This document shows, piece by piece, positions 44,448 to 53,764 of a stretch of DNA of 64,000 nt (the first letter of the stretch is position 1; each line of letters starts with the position of its first letter). Origin of the DNA: Parasphingopyxis lamellibrachiae (GTDB lineage Bacteria; Pseudomonadota; Alphaproteobacteria; Sphingomonadales; Sphingomonadaceae); contig NZ_QRDP01000004.1 in assembly GCF_003385775.1 (NCBI RefSeq), positions 186,001 through 250,000 of the forward strand, read 5' to 3'. The notes beneath the pieces are model-generated. The model was not told where the DNA came from. It did not search any database and worked only from the letters and a program-made list of their open reading frames with translations. Made by a program: the position numbers and the translations under genes.

Positions 44448-47114
44448 ATGACCCAATATGTGTATCGTTTCGGGGGCGGTGTTTCCGAAGGCGGATCAGG
44501 AGACAAGAATCTGCTGGGCGGCAAGGGGGCCAATCTTGCCGAAATGTCGTCCATCGGCCTGCCGGTCCCTCCCGGTTTCACGATCAGCACGGAAATGTGC
44601 ACACGCTATTATGAGGAAGGGCAGGCCTTTCCCGATGAGCTGCGCGAACAGGTTGCAGCGGGGATCGCCCATGTCGAACAGATAACCGGCAAAGGCTTTG
44701 GCGATGCGGCTGATCCGCTGTTGGTGTCCGTGCGTTCCGGCGCGCGCGTTTCGATGCCGGGCATGATGGATACGGTGCTCAACCTTGGGCTAAATGATGA
44801 GACGGTGAAGGGGCTGGCGGATACGTCGGGCGATCCGCGTTTCGCCTGGGACAGCTATCGCCGTTTCATCCAGATGTATTGCGATGTCGTGCTCGGTCTC
44901 GATCATGATGCCTTTGAAGAGGCGCTGGAAATTGCAAAGGAAGACAAGGGCATATATCTCGATACGGAGATGGAATCCGAGGACTGGCAGAAGCTGGTCG
45001 GCGAATATATGCGCCTCGCCGAGGCGGAACTCGGCCATCCTTTCCCGCAGGACCCGCAGGACCAGCTCTGGGGCGCGGTCGGCGCCGTGTTCGGCTCCTG
45101 GCAGGCGGAACGCGCCAAGGTTTATCGCCGGATCAACGATATTCCTGGCGACTGGGGCACGGCCGTAAACGTGCAGGCCATGGTGTTCGGCAATATGGGC
45201 GAAACCAGCGCGACCGGCGTCGCCTTCACCCGCGATCCGGCCACCGGCGAACGCGCCTATTATGGCGAATGGCTGATCAATGCGCAGGGCGAAGATGTCG
45301 TCGCCGGAATCCGCACGCCACAATATCTGACGACTGCCGCGCGTCAGCGGGCAGGGGCAAAGCCCGCCGCGATGGAAGAGGCGATGCCCGAAACATTTGT
45401 CGAGCTGGCCAAGGTCTTCGATCTCCTCGAAAACCATTATCGCGACATGCAGGATATCGAATTCACGGTTGAGCGCGGCAAACTCTGGATGCTGCAGACG
45501 CGCTCGGGCAAGCGCGCGGCCAAGGCCGCGCTCAAGATCGCCGTCGATATGGCGGGTGAGGGGCTCATCACCGAAGAGGAAGCGGTGCTGCGCGTCGATC
45601 CCGGTGCGCTCGACCAGTTGCTGCATCCGACGCTCGATCCCGAAGCGGAACGCGATGTTATCGCGCGCGGCCTTCCCGCATCGCCGGGTGCTGCGTCCGG
45701 TGTCGTCGTCTTCGACGCCGACACAGCCGAGCATCGCGCGGCGATGGGCGACGATGTGATACTGGTCCGGGTCGAGACCAGCCCGGAGGATATTCACGGC
45801 ATGCATGCCGCCAAGGGTATTCTTACGGCGCGCGGCGGGATGACGAGCCACGCGGCGGTCGTCGCGCGCGGCATGGGCCGGCCCTGCGTTTCGGGCACCG
45901 GCAGCGTCGCCATCGACGCCAAGGCGAAAATGTTCACGGCAATGGACCGCGAAATCGGCGAAGGCGACATGATCACGATCGACGGCGCGACCGGCGAAGT
46001 GATGGTCGGCGAGGTTGCCACGATCCAGCCCGAGCTGGCCGGCGATTTCGGGCAGCTGATGGTCTGGGCCGACAAATCCCGCCGGATGCGGGTGCGCACC
46101 AATGCGGAAACGCCGGCGGATTGCCGGACGGCGCGGGAATTCGGCGCTGAAGGCATTGGGCTTTGCCGTACCGAGCATATGTTCTTCGACGCCGCGCGGA
46201 TTACGGCTGTGCGGCAGATGATCCTGGCTGAGAATGAAGCGGGTCGGCGCACGGCGCTGGGCAAACTGCTCCCCGAACAGCGTCAGGATTTTACCGAGAT
46301 ATTCACGATCATGGCCGGTCTTCCGGTGACGATCCGTCTCCTTGATCCGCCGCTGCATGAGTTTCTCCCGCATGGCGAGGATGAGCTGCAGGAAGTTGCG
46401 GATGCTGTGGATGTGTCGATCGATACGCTGCGCCGCCGGGTCAGCGAACTGCATGAGTTCAATCCGATGCTCGGCCATCGCGGGTGCCGCCTCGGCGTCA
46501 CCTATCCCGAGATTTACGAGATGCAGGCGCGCGCGATCTTCGAAGCGGCGCTCGATGTGGCCGAAAAAAGCGGCGAGGCACCGATCCCTGAAATCATGGT
46601 GCCTTTGGTCGCAACGCGGCGTGAGCTGGAGCTGATGAAGGCGGTCATCGACCGGACAGCCGACGCTGTATTCGAAGAGAAAGGCGCGCGTGTCGACTTT
46701 CTGGTCGGCACAATGATCGAGCTGCCGCGCGCTGCATTGCGGGCGGGTGAAATCGCCGAACAGGCCGAGTTTTTCAGCTTTGGCACCAATGATCTCACGC
46801 AAACCGCATTGGGTGTGTCGCGCGACGATGCCGGGCGGTTCCTCGGCACATATGTCGACCAGGGCATTTATCCGCGCGATCCATTTGTTACGCTGGATGT
46901 CGAAGGCGTCGGGGAGCTGATTGCGCTTGCTGCGGAGCGGGGCAGGGCGACCAAGCCGAACGTCAAGCTTGGCATTTGCGGCGAGCATGGCGGCGATCCG
47001 GCATCGATCGCCTTTTGCGAGCAGGTGGCGCTCGATTATGTCAGCGCCTCGCCCTATCGCGTGCCAATCGCGCGGCTTGCCGCGGCGCAGGCAGCCCTCG
47101 GGAAGGCGCTATGA
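44448..47114 (+). CDS. ppdK: Pyruvate, phosphate dikinase
   Basis: An 888-residue PPDK that interconverts pyruvate, ATP and phosphate with PEP, AMP and PPi. The nucleotide domain starts LLGGKGANLAEMSSIGLPVP and has VSVRSGARVSMPGMMDTVLN; the phosphohistidine is in GGMTSHAAVVARGMGRPC near residue 468. The PEP domain has GIGLCRTEHMFF and ends with the catalytic Cys region GICGEHGGDP near 845. It lies directly after glyS and overlaps the DUF1214 gene by ATGA. A 732-codon antisense frame is an artefact. Confidence 0.97.
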   Translation: MTQYVYRFGGGVSEGGSGDKNLLGGKGANLAEMSSIGLPVPPGFTISTEMCTRYYEEGQAFPDELREQVAAGIAHVEQITGKGFGDAADPLLVSVRSGARVSMPGMMDTVLNLGLNDETVKGLADTSGDPRFAWDSYRRFIQMYCDVVLGLDHDAFEEALEIAKEDKGIYLDTEMESEDWQKLVGEYMRLAEAELGHPFPQDPQDQLWGAVGAVFGSWQAERAKVYRRINDIPGDWGTAVNVQAMVFGNMGETSATGVAFTRDPATGERAYYGEWLINAQGEDVVAGIRTPQYLTTAARQRAGAKPAAMEEAMPETFVELAKVFDLLENHYRDMQDIEFTVERGKLWMLQTRSGKRAAKAALKIAVDMAGEGLITEEEAVLRVDPGALDQLLHPTLDPEAERDVIARGLPASPGAASGVVVFDADTAEHRAAMGDDVILVRVETSPEDIHGMHAAKGILTARGGMTSHAAVVARGMGRPCVSGTGSVAIDAKAKMFTAMDREIGEGDMITIDGATGEVMVGEVATIQPELAGDFGQLMVWADKSRRMRVRTNAETPADCRTAREFGAEGIGLCRTEHMFFDAARITAVRQMILAENEAGRRTALGKLLPEQRQDFTEIFTIMAGLPVTIRLLDPPLHEFLPHGEDELQEVADAVDVSIDTLRRRVSELHEFNPMLGHRGCRLGVTYPEIYEMQARAIFEAALDVAEKSGEAPIPEIMVPLVATRRELELMKAVIDRTADAVFEEKGARVDFLVGTMIELPRAALRAGEIAEQAEFFSFGTNDLTQTALGVSRDDAGRFLGTYVDQGIYPRDPFVTLDVEGVGELIALAAERGRATKPNVKLGICGEHGGDPASIAFCEQVALDYVSASPYRVPIARLAAAQAALGKAL

Positions 47115-47653
47115 GGCTGGCCCTGAGGATAGTGTGCGCGCTGATCCTTGGGATTGCCATTGGCCTGGGAGCGGTCTGGTGGTCGCTGCGCGCGGGCATC
47201 GACGCTTTCGACATCCGCAGCGGCCCCTGGGTCACGTCTCAGAATTTCGGATCCGCAGAAGCCAGCGACCGGGAGCGGGCGATCGTGGCCGTGCGCGGCC
47301 TGATGGCGCTGACCGCCAGCGAAGCCATTTACCTGAACGCCGCCATCGACAGCGAGGGGAGAGCATTGGATGGCGGTTGCCGCTACCGGATCAGCGGACC
47401 GCCCTTGCCTGCCCGTTGGTGGAGCGTCACCGCCTATGGCACCGACTCGCACCTGATCCCCAACGCGACCCACGCCTATTCGGCGGGTGGTGACGGAGCG
47501 GAACCGATTCTGGCCATGGTCGGTCCCGAGGCGAGCGCGGCGGACGTTGTAACGCGCGCCGGCGAAGCTTTCGAACTGACCATCAGGGCCTATGGCCCCG
47601 GCGATGGACTGGTGGAGGGGCCCTTGCCCGAGATTGAGCGGCTGTCATGCTGA
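47111..47653 (+). CDS. DUF1214 domain protein, membrane anchored
   Basis: A 180-residue protein with one N-terminal membrane helix (LRIVCALILGIAIGLGAVWW) and a periplasmic DUF1214 domain (GRALDGGCRYRISGPPLPAR, WWSVTAYGTDSHLIPNATHA). The family has no established role. It overlaps the ppdK stop and its own end overlaps the DUF1254 gene by 7 nt, so the two small genes are translated together. In other bacteria DUF1254 and DUF1214 are often fused in one longer protein. Confidence 0.8.
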   Translation: MRLALRIVCALILGIAIGLGAVWWSLRAGIDAFDIRSGPWVTSQNFGSAEASDRERAIVAVRGLMALTASEAIYLNAAIDSEGRALDGGCRYRISGPPLPARWWSVTAYGTDSHLIPNATHAYSAGGDGAEPILAMVGPEASAADVVTRAGEAFELTIRAYGPGDGLVEGPLPEIERLSC

Positions 47654-48171
47654 AGCACAGGTTTGGCTGGATCGCGCTGGTCGCTGCTATTGCGATGCTG
47701 GTCTATTGGGGAACGGTGGCGATGACGCCGCGTGCGCTGATGCATCTGGTGATGGGCCGGTTGGAGCAGAATGCGCCGGTCAACGCCATGGGGCATGCCC
47801 CGCTCAGCACGGCCGAACGCCGCGTGATCGTAAGGCCCAGCCCGGATCTGGCCTATTCAACCTGTCTGTTCGACCTAACGGACGCTCCGCTCGAAATTGT
47901 CATTGAACCCATCGGTTCGCCCTACTGGTCGCTATCGGTTTTCGATGCCGCCACCAATGTCGCCTTTGTCCGCAACGACCGTGAGGCGAATGGTCAGCCT
48001 GTGCGTATCGCATTGGTGGGGGAAGGGCAGTCCGTTCCGGACGCGATAGAAACTGTCAGGGTGTCGAGCAATCGCGGTCTCGCGGTGCTCAGAATATTGG
48101 TGCCGGAGCGGGGATCGTTCGATGCGATCGACATCGACCGCCGCAACGCGCGCTGTGCACCGCTGAACTAA
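47647..48171 (+). CDS. DUF1254 domain protein, membrane anchored
   Basis: A 174-residue protein with an N-terminal helix (FGWIALVAAIAMLVYWG) and a DUF1254 domain (NAMGHAPLSTAERRVIVRPS, SPDLAYSTCLFDLTDAPLEI, PYWSLSVFDAATNVAFVRND). Function unknown; it is the natural partner of the DUF1214 protein encoded just upstream. It ends the glyQ-glyS-ppdK run and converges on tadC across a strong hairpin. Confidence 0.8.
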   Translation: MLKHRFGWIALVAAIAMLVYWGTVAMTPRALMHLVMGRLEQNAPVNAMGHAPLSTAERRVIVRPSPDLAYSTCLFDLTDAPLEIVIEPIGSPYWSLSVFDAATNVAFVRNDREANGQPVRIALVGEGQSVPDAIETVRVSSNRGLAVLRILVPERGSFDAIDIDRRNARCAPLN

Positions 48172-48212
48172 AAGGAAAACAAACGGGGCCGGGTGAGAGA
48201 AGCCCGGCCCCG
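48172..48212 (-). terminator. Terminator of the cpa/tad cluster
   Basis: A perfect 10-bp stem, CGGGGCCGGG (48184-48193) with CCCGGCCCCG (48203-48212), is followed on the minus strand by TTTGTTTTCC. It fits as the terminator of tadC and may also stop plus-strand transcripts. Confidence 0.8.
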
Positions 48213-48219
48213 CCTGATA

Positions 48220-49215
48220 TTATCCGCCGACGAAATTGTCGGAGATCGAACAGGCCGCCGGCCCGAGGATCACGACGAAAAGCACCGGCAGAATGAACAA
48301 AATCAGCGGGATCGTCATGATCGCCGGCAGACGCGCCGCCTTTTCCTCGGCGCGCATCATGCGTTCGTTGCGGAATTCGGCCGACAGCACGCGCAGGGCG
48401 CTGGCCAGCGGTGTGCCGTATTTCTCGGTCTGGATCATAGTTGTGACGACACCGCGGACGGCCTCCAGGTCGACGCGATAGGCAAGGTTCTCAAAGGCCT
48501 GGCGCCGTTCGGTAAGGAAGCCGAGTTCGATTGCCGTCAGCGCGAATTCATCACCCAGTTCCGGATAGGCAGCGCCCAGTTCGCGGGCGACGCGGGTAAA
48601 GGCCGCATCGACGGTTAGACCCGCCTCGGCACAGATCACAAGCAGATCGAGCGCATCGGGCAAGCCTTTGCGAATCTCGTTCGATCGTTTGGCGACCTTG
48701 TTCGAAACGTACAGATCGGGCGCCTTGTAGCTGAGCAGGAACGTGCCACCGACGATCATGAATTTCTTGAACGGAGTATAGTCGGCAAGATAGCCGAAGC
48801 CGAACACCGCTATCGCCAGCCCGCCACCGATAACGATCGGCAGGACGAGGCGGCCGAAAATAACCGCAACGGCGAGATCCTTCGAGCGGATGCCTGCCTG
48901 GGCGAGCCGCTGCTGGGCCTGTTGAAGCTGATCGTCCTGAAGCGTGTTGAGCGATTTGAGGAGGGACCGCATCCGGTCCGTCGTCTCGTTCTTTTGCGTC
49001 AGCGATTTGCGTTCGCGGCGGGCCGAGGCGGTGATACCCGCCTTCAGCTGTTCACGGCGATCGTTGAGCGCCTTGACGCGTTTCGCCATGGGATCTCGCA
49101 CGGTCGTTGCCGCATAAAGCGCCACAAGCATGGCGAAGGTCGCCACGGCTGCGAGCAGGGTCGCAACCAGAAAAACGTCGACACCGAGGATTGTTGGTCC
49201 GGCAGCTTCGGTCAT
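48220..49215 (-). CDS. tadC: Flp pilus assembly membrane protein TadC
   Basis: A 331-residue inner-membrane protein of the T2SF/GspF family, one of two platform proteins of the Flp pilus machine. An N-terminal helix is followed by a Lys/Gln-rich cytoplasmic stretch, then the T2SF domain (GLPDALDLLVICAEAGLTVD, GFLTERRQAFENLAYRVDLE) and two C-terminal helices ending IPLILFILPVLFVVILGPA. It is the last gene of the cluster, 20 nt after tadB. Confidence 0.92.
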   Translation of the reverse strand: MTEAAGPTILGVDVFLVATLLAAVATFAMLVALYAATTVRDPMAKRVKALNDRREQLKAGITASARRERKSLTQKNETTDRMRSLLKSLNTLQDDQLQQAQQRLAQAGIRSKDLAVAVIFGRLVLPIVIGGGLAIAVFGFGYLADYTPFKKFMIVGGTFLLSYKAPDLYVSNKVAKRSNEIRKGLPDALDLLVICAEAGLTVDAAFTRVARELGAAYPELGDEFALTAIELGFLTERRQAFENLAYRVDLEAVRGVVTTMIQTEKYGTPLASALRVLSAEFRNERMMRAEEKAARLPAIMTIPLILFILPVLFVVILGPAACSISDNFVGG

Positions 49216-49235
49216 AATATTCTCGCTCCCGTCCG

Positions 49236-50213
49236 CTAAATTTCGAAGTTGACCATTTTGGCCATGATGAACACGCCGATACCCATCCAGACCAGGCCGC
49301 CCAGTCCGGTGATCATCAGTCGTTCGTCGACGAAGAAACCGCCCATATAGCCGGGATTGATCGTCATGATCATCGCGAACACGATGAACGGCAACGAACC
49401 CACAATATAGGCAGAGGCTTTGGATTCAGCCGACATTGCCTTGATCTTGAGTTTCATCTGACTGCGCTGGCGCAGGACATTGGCAAGATTCGACAGCGTT
49501 TCGGCAAGGTTGCCGCCAGTTTCACGCTGGATGGCAAGAGTGATGCAAAAAAAGTTGAATTCCGGCGTACCCAGGCGTTTCGCCGTGCCTTCCAGCGCTT
49601 CATCCATGGTCTTGCCGATTTTCATCTTGTCGACCACGCCGGTAAATTCCGCGCCCACGGGATCGGGGACTTCGGTCGCGACAACCGATAACGTTTCCGA
49701 AATCGGCAGACCCGAACGCAACCCGCGCACGAGCAGCTCAATGGCATCGGGAAATTTGACGGTAAACTTGTTTACGCGCCGCTTGATCAGAAAGCCGACG
49801 ATCATGTGCGGGACCGCGAGGCCGACAAAACTGCCGACCAGCAGGCCGAGCAGGATCGGCATACCCTTGAAGAACAGGAATACCCCGATCAAGATCGAGA
49901 TTGCGACACTGACCATCATATACTGGCTGAGCGTCCAGCTCATGCCGGTTTGCTCCAGCCGGGTGCGCAGCATTTCCGGTCGCGGAAGGAAGCGGCCCGC
50001 CAGATTGTCCATCTTCGTATTGCGCTTGGCCAGAATGCGGTTCAGCTGCGTTTCGGCAGCAATCTGGCTTGTTGACGCCGAATGACGCCGCCGCAAAGCG
50101 CCGAGCCTTTTGGCCTGCGCCTTTTGCACATTGGGACCCGCAAAGGCCAAATAGACCAGTGCCAGGAAACCAAGCATCCCGAGGAAGAAGATAATCAGGG
50201 GTAGGATAGACAT
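49236..50213 (-). CDS. tadB: Flp pilus assembly membrane protein TadB
   Basis: A 325-residue T2SF/GspF family platform protein, partner of TadC. The core shows KFPDAIELLVRGLRSGLPIS, EVPDPVGAEFTGVVDKMKIG and FCITLAIQRETGGNLAETLS, with four membrane helices. GGAAAG at 7 nt supports the ATG at 50213. It starts only 53 nt after cpaE: the cpaF/tadA ATPase gene that normally stands here is missing. Confidence 0.93.
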   Translation of the reverse strand: MSILPLIIFFLGMLGFLALVYLAFAGPNVQKAQAKRLGALRRRHSASTSQIAAETQLNRILAKRNTKMDNLAGRFLPRPEMLRTRLEQTGMSWTLSQYMMVSVAISILIGVFLFFKGMPILLGLLVGSFVGLAVPHMIVGFLIKRRVNKFTVKFPDAIELLVRGLRSGLPISETLSVVATEVPDPVGAEFTGVVDKMKIGKTMDEALEGTAKRLGTPEFNFFCITLAIQRETGGNLAETLSNLANVLRQRSQMKLKIKAMSAESKASAYIVGSLPFIVFAMIMTINPGYMGGFFVDERLMITGLGGLVWMGIGVFIMAKMVNFEI

Positions 50214-50266
50214 ATATATTCTTTCCAATCGCTACTGGCTCGGCCGCTTGCGCAGCTTGGGCCGAG

Positions 50267-51556
50267 TTAGGCGTCCACGGTTTTCTTTTTTCCCGGATTT
50301 TTGGAAATCAGGGATTTGAAGCTGCCGAGCTTGTCCATGAGCGATCCACCGGCGACCGTTTCCGCGTCCCGATCTTCGCCATCGAGGCTGGAGACCTGTT
50401 CGGCGAGCTGCTTCAGCAGAGATCCGGTTTTTCCGGAACCGCTGGCTTCGGCTAGCGTTTTGCCGAGTTTCGCTGCCTGGACGGCGGTTTTCTGATCGAA
50501 CGGGATGACCATGTCGATCTTGCGTTCGACCGAGGTTTCGAAATCCTTTTTCGAAATCTCGAGGGCGCCGCCAGCCGGTACGCGGTTTGCAACGAGGATA
50601 ACCTGACATTGCGGTGCGTTCGACTTGAACCAGGAAAGCAGGCGAATCGTATCGCGCGTCGCAGCGAGCGTCAGTTCGGTCACGACCACTGCGCGGTTCA
50701 CTTCGTTGAGCAGATGGGGATACTGGATCAGCGTCTGCCGCGGAATATCGATTACCGACAGTTCGAAGGCGCTTCGCAGTTCTTCTTCCAGCTGATAATA
50801 AGCAGAGCCATCCGTCAGCATGGGCTGGTTGATAGGTGCTTCGGCCGAGAGAACGGCAAGTTTTTCGTTCGCCTTGACCATCGCGCGTTCGATAAAGAGC
50901 CCATCGATACGGCTCGGGTTTTCGATCGCGTCGATAAGACCACGTCCCGGTTCCAGATCGAGCGCAAGAGCGTCCGTTCCGAAATGGATGTCGAGATCCA
51001 GAAGAGCGGTGAGACGTCCCTGCTGAGCGCTCAATTGCCAGGCAACCGAACTTGCAAGGGTCGACGCGCCAACGCCGCCGCGTGTGCCGATAAAGGCGGT
51101 CATGACATGCGGGCGATCCTGTTCGTCGCCATCTGCGTTGCGCGGACCGGCAAGAACCATCTGAGCCTGGGTCAATGTGTCGCGCAGCTGATCGGCGCTG
51201 AAAGGCTTGAGCAGATAATCCTGAATGCCGCTGGTCAGCAGATCGCGATACAGGCGAACATCGTTGACCTGGCCAGATGCGATAACGACCGTTCCCGGCT
51301 CGCAGACTTCGGCAAGGTTGTTGATGTCGTTGAGCGGGTCGCTGCTTTCCGACAGATCGACAAACAGGATGTTCGGGCTGGCCGAAACCGAGAGCGACTG
51401 GACTGCATTTTGCAGGCCGCCTTTGTTGACCTTCTCTTGCGCCCAGCCAAGCTCGGTAACGACGGGCTTCAGCATTTCTGCCGTTTCCTCGTCGCAAACA
51501 TATGCTTGGAATGGTTCCCGCAAGCCAGCCGAACCGGAGTTAAAAGGTGCGTTCAT
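50267..51556 (-). CDS. cpaE: Pilus assembly localisation ATPase CpaE/TadZ
   Basis: A 429-residue MinD/ParA-like protein that places the Flp pilus machine at the pole. Residues 1-130 form an atypical receiver domain (LFVDLSESSDPLNDINNLAE, SGIQDYLLKPFSADQLRDTL). The ATPase part has the deviant Walker A TRGGVGAST (158-166), which lacks the usual second lysine site, as is common in TadZ. The start overlaps the cpaD stop by 1 nt (TAATG). It ends 53 nt before tadB. Confidence 0.92.
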   Translation of the reverse strand: MNAPFNSGSAGLREPFQAYVCDEETAEMLKPVVTELGWAQEKVNKGGLQNAVQSLSVSASPNILFVDLSESSDPLNDINNLAEVCEPGTVVIASGQVNDVRLYRDLLTSGIQDYLLKPFSADQLRDTLTQAQMVLAGPRNADGDEQDRPHVMTAFIGTRGGVGASTLASSVAWQLSAQQGRLTALLDLDIHFGTDALALDLEPGRGLIDAIENPSRIDGLFIERAMVKANEKLAVLSAEAPINQPMLTDGSAYYQLEEELRSAFELSVIDIPRQTLIQYPHLLNEVNRAVVVTELTLAATRDTIRLLSWFKSNAPQCQVILVANRVPAGGALEISKKDFETSVERKIDMVIPFDQKTAVQAAKLGKTLAEASGSGKTGSLLKQLAEQVSSLDGEDRDAETVAGGSLMDKLGSFKSLISKNPGKKKTVDA

Positions 51557-52197
51557 TAGTTGCCTCCTCCAGAAGTGGCTTCATTCTGCAAACCTTCCGT
51601 ACCGGTCGGCGTTGCTTCTCTGTATGTGCCGATGGCGCGCGAAGTCGTGCGCGGATCGCCTGAGCTGTCGCCGGATTGACCACGGATCAGATCTTCCGGG
51701 TTAGCGACCATTGCGGCAACGTTGCTATTGGTCGAACACCCATAATTGGATGTCGCAGATCCGGAATAGTTGAAGGTCGATCCGCGATCCCAGTTGGGGC
51801 AGTTCGGCACTTCTGCCTGCGTCCGGCTGACAACGATACGCATGTGGCCGGGAGCAACTTGGCCGGCTGTGACGGGCGCCTGGCTGGCAAGCAGCAAGCC
51901 GTAGCGCCCCGCGATCTCGGCCACCGAATCCCGGCGTCCGGCGGTGCCGTACGGGCTGGGATCGTCGATCGAGATGCGATCGCCATATCCGAGCTCCAGA
52001 GCTTCGAACCAGTCGGCCACCCGGGCCTGTTCGCTATAGGAAAGCGTGTCGCCATTGGCGGCCACGTCGAACACATAATCCGTCCGGCTCACAACAGGCT
52101 GATTCAGCGATGTCAGGCCAGGATTGCTTGGCCCGCCTGCACAGGCGGCCAGCGTGCTGGCGACGGCGAGAAGGGCGGAAGTTGCAATAATACGCAT
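51556..52197 (-). CDS. cpaD: Pilus assembly lipoprotein CpaD
   Basis: A 213-residue outer-membrane lipoprotein of the CpaD family, thought to help the secretin. The signal ends in LAAC with C19 as the lipidated residue. The body shows the family's DYVFDVAANGDTLSYSEQAR, VSRTQAEVPNCPNW and NYGCSTNSNVAAMVANPEDL. GGAGAAG supports the ATG at 52197. It lies 27 nt after cpaC and overlaps cpaE. Confidence 0.92.
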   Translation of the reverse strand: MRIIATSALLAVASTLAACAGGPSNPGLTSLNQPVVSRTDYVFDVAANGDTLSYSEQARVADWFEALELGYGDRISIDDPSPYGTAGRRDSVAEIAGRYGLLLASQAPVTAGQVAPGHMRIVVSRTQAEVPNCPNWDRGSTFNYSGSATSNYGCSTNSNVAAMVANPEDLIRGQSGDSSGDPRTTSRAIGTYREATPTGTEGLQNEATSGGGN

Positions 52198-52224
52198 GAT
52201 TATCTTCTCCAAGAAACGCTGAAA

Positions 52225-53763
52225 CTAATCGTTGAACGAAAAGCCGGGTGCGGCGCTGCTGCCGGCAGGCTCTGCCACGGCATTTTGCTGCGGCGACCCA
52301 GCCGGTGACGGGAGCGCCTGATTGGCAGCGCCGGCGTCGATTCCCGGCTGTACTGTTGTCGGCGGAGCCATTGTCGGGCCGGGGCGCGTTGCACCGGTTT
52401 CACCCCGGTAGGTCCGGCCGAGCAGTAACCGTTCGGCGGCGTTCGGCGACTGGTACCCGTCGGTCGGCAGCGCGATCTGGTTGGCCGATACCGGCTGGAC
52501 CAGATACGGCGTTACAACGATCACCAATTCCGTTTCGGCACGGCGCCAGCGGTTCGAGCGGAACAGCGCGCCGAGGATCGGCACGTCACCGAGGCCGGGC
52601 GTGCGGTTGACGGTCGTGTTATGGCTGTTCTGCAACAGTCCGGCGATCATGAAGCTCTGGCCTGAACCAAGCTCGACGGTCGTTTCCGCACGACGGGTCG
52701 TAAGCGCTGGCACGGTAAAGCCGTTGAGCGTGATCGCGCCATTGTCGGAAAGCTCCGAAACTTCCGGGCGAACGCGCATTGAAATGCGGCCGTTTGCCAG
52801 CACGATTGGCGTAAAGGCCAGGCTCACGCCGAATTGCTTATATTCGATCGAAACCGAGCCGAGACCCTGTGAAAGGGGGATCGGGAACTCGCCGCCGGCA
52901 AGGAAACTTGCCGTTTCGCCGGAAAGCGCGGTGAGGTTCGGTTCTGCAAGCGTGGTGACCAGGCCCTCTGTCTCCGCAAGGTCGAGCGCGCTACCGATGT
53001 CGAGACCGAGCAAATTACCCGCCGCGCCAAATGTGGTTGCGTTTGCAAGACCCTGGAAACCAGTGATGGCACCAGTCGTTTCGTCCGTGGTGATCGCACC
53101 GGCGCGCCCCTGGGCGACGCCGAACTGGAACCCGCCGGTCGTATCGCGGGTAAGCAGGTTCACACCGATATCGCGGACAACCGAACGGCTGACCTCAGCG
53201 ATGCGGACCTGCAGGTTGACCTGCAGCGGCGTTGCGGTGCGCAGGCGGCTGACCACCTGTGTTTCTTCACCTACAAAGGCCTGCACAAGCGACTGAGCTT
53301 CCTGCACATCGCTGGGCGATGCGACCGTACCGGTGAGCAGTACCAGGCCGTTCATCGGCGTAACCGCAATCTGCGCTTCCGGCATGGCCAGATCGAGCAT
53401 CGACGAAACGCTGTTCAGGTTTGTTCCGACGCGTACGGTTGCGGAATAAACCACATTGCCGGCGCTGTCGGTCGCATAGACTGTCGTCTCGCCTGCCGCT
53501 TTGCCGAACACGTACAGCGCCCTCGAAGACCGAACCTGGACATCTGCGATTGCGTCGTTGGCGACGAACAGATCGCTCATCGCGCGCGGCAGATCGACCA
53601 GCTGGCCGCGTCCAACGGACAGGGTCAGATTATCTGTCGGCTGGGGACGGGCAACCGTCTGCGCCTGGGCCGGTGCCGCAATCGGCGCGCTAAGGCTGGC
53701 GACGAGGGCAGTCGCTGCAACGGCAGCAAGTGCATGGAAGCGCGTTTTGCGTGTGATGGTCAT
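52225..53763 (-). CDS. cpaC: Flp pilus secretin CpaC/RcpA
   Basis: A 512-residue outer-membrane secretin. A signal peptide (cut near APAQA) leads to the BON and pilus-specific N domain (LVDLPRAMSDLFVANDAIAD, TTVYATDSAGNVVYSA). The secretin core follows, with FLAGGEFPIPLSQGLGSVSI, IVLANGRISMRVRPEVSELS and GLGDVPILGALFRSNRW. A Pro/Ala/Gln-rich tail of about 80 residues ends the protein. It starts 1 nt after the cpaB stop. Confidence 0.94.
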   Translation of the reverse strand: MTITRKTRFHALAAVAATALVASLSAPIAAPAQAQTVARPQPTDNLTLSVGRGQLVDLPRAMSDLFVANDAIADVQVRSSRALYVFGKAAGETTVYATDSAGNVVYSATVRVGTNLNSVSSMLDLAMPEAQIAVTPMNGLVLLTGTVASPSDVQEAQSLVQAFVGEETQVVSRLRTATPLQVNLQVRIAEVSRSVVRDIGVNLLTRDTTGGFQFGVAQGRAGAITTDETTGAITGFQGLANATTFGAAGNLLGLDIGSALDLAETEGLVTTLAEPNLTALSGETASFLAGGEFPIPLSQGLGSVSIEYKQFGVSLAFTPIVLANGRISMRVRPEVSELSDNGAITLNGFTVPALTTRRAETTVELGSGQSFMIAGLLQNSHNTTVNRTPGLGDVPILGALFRSNRWRRAETELVIVVTPYLVQPVSANQIALPTDGYQSPNAAERLLLGRTYRGETGATRPGPTMAPPTTVQPGIDAGAANQALPSPAGSPQQNAVAEPAGSSAAPGFSFND

Positions 53764-53764
53764 C

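Noticed and set aside
44790-46988. A 732-codon open frame on the minus strand, antisense to ppdK
   Set aside because: ppdK is complete with all motifs on the plus strand. The antisense frame has Arg/His/Asp-rich sequence without any domain and is explained by high GC at third codon positions.
50232-51497. A 421-codon frame overlapping cpaE on the same strand, considered as a hidden cpaF
   Set aside because: It is a shifted reading of cpaE, lacks Walker motifs and is rich in Arg, Ser and Gly. It is not an ATPase.
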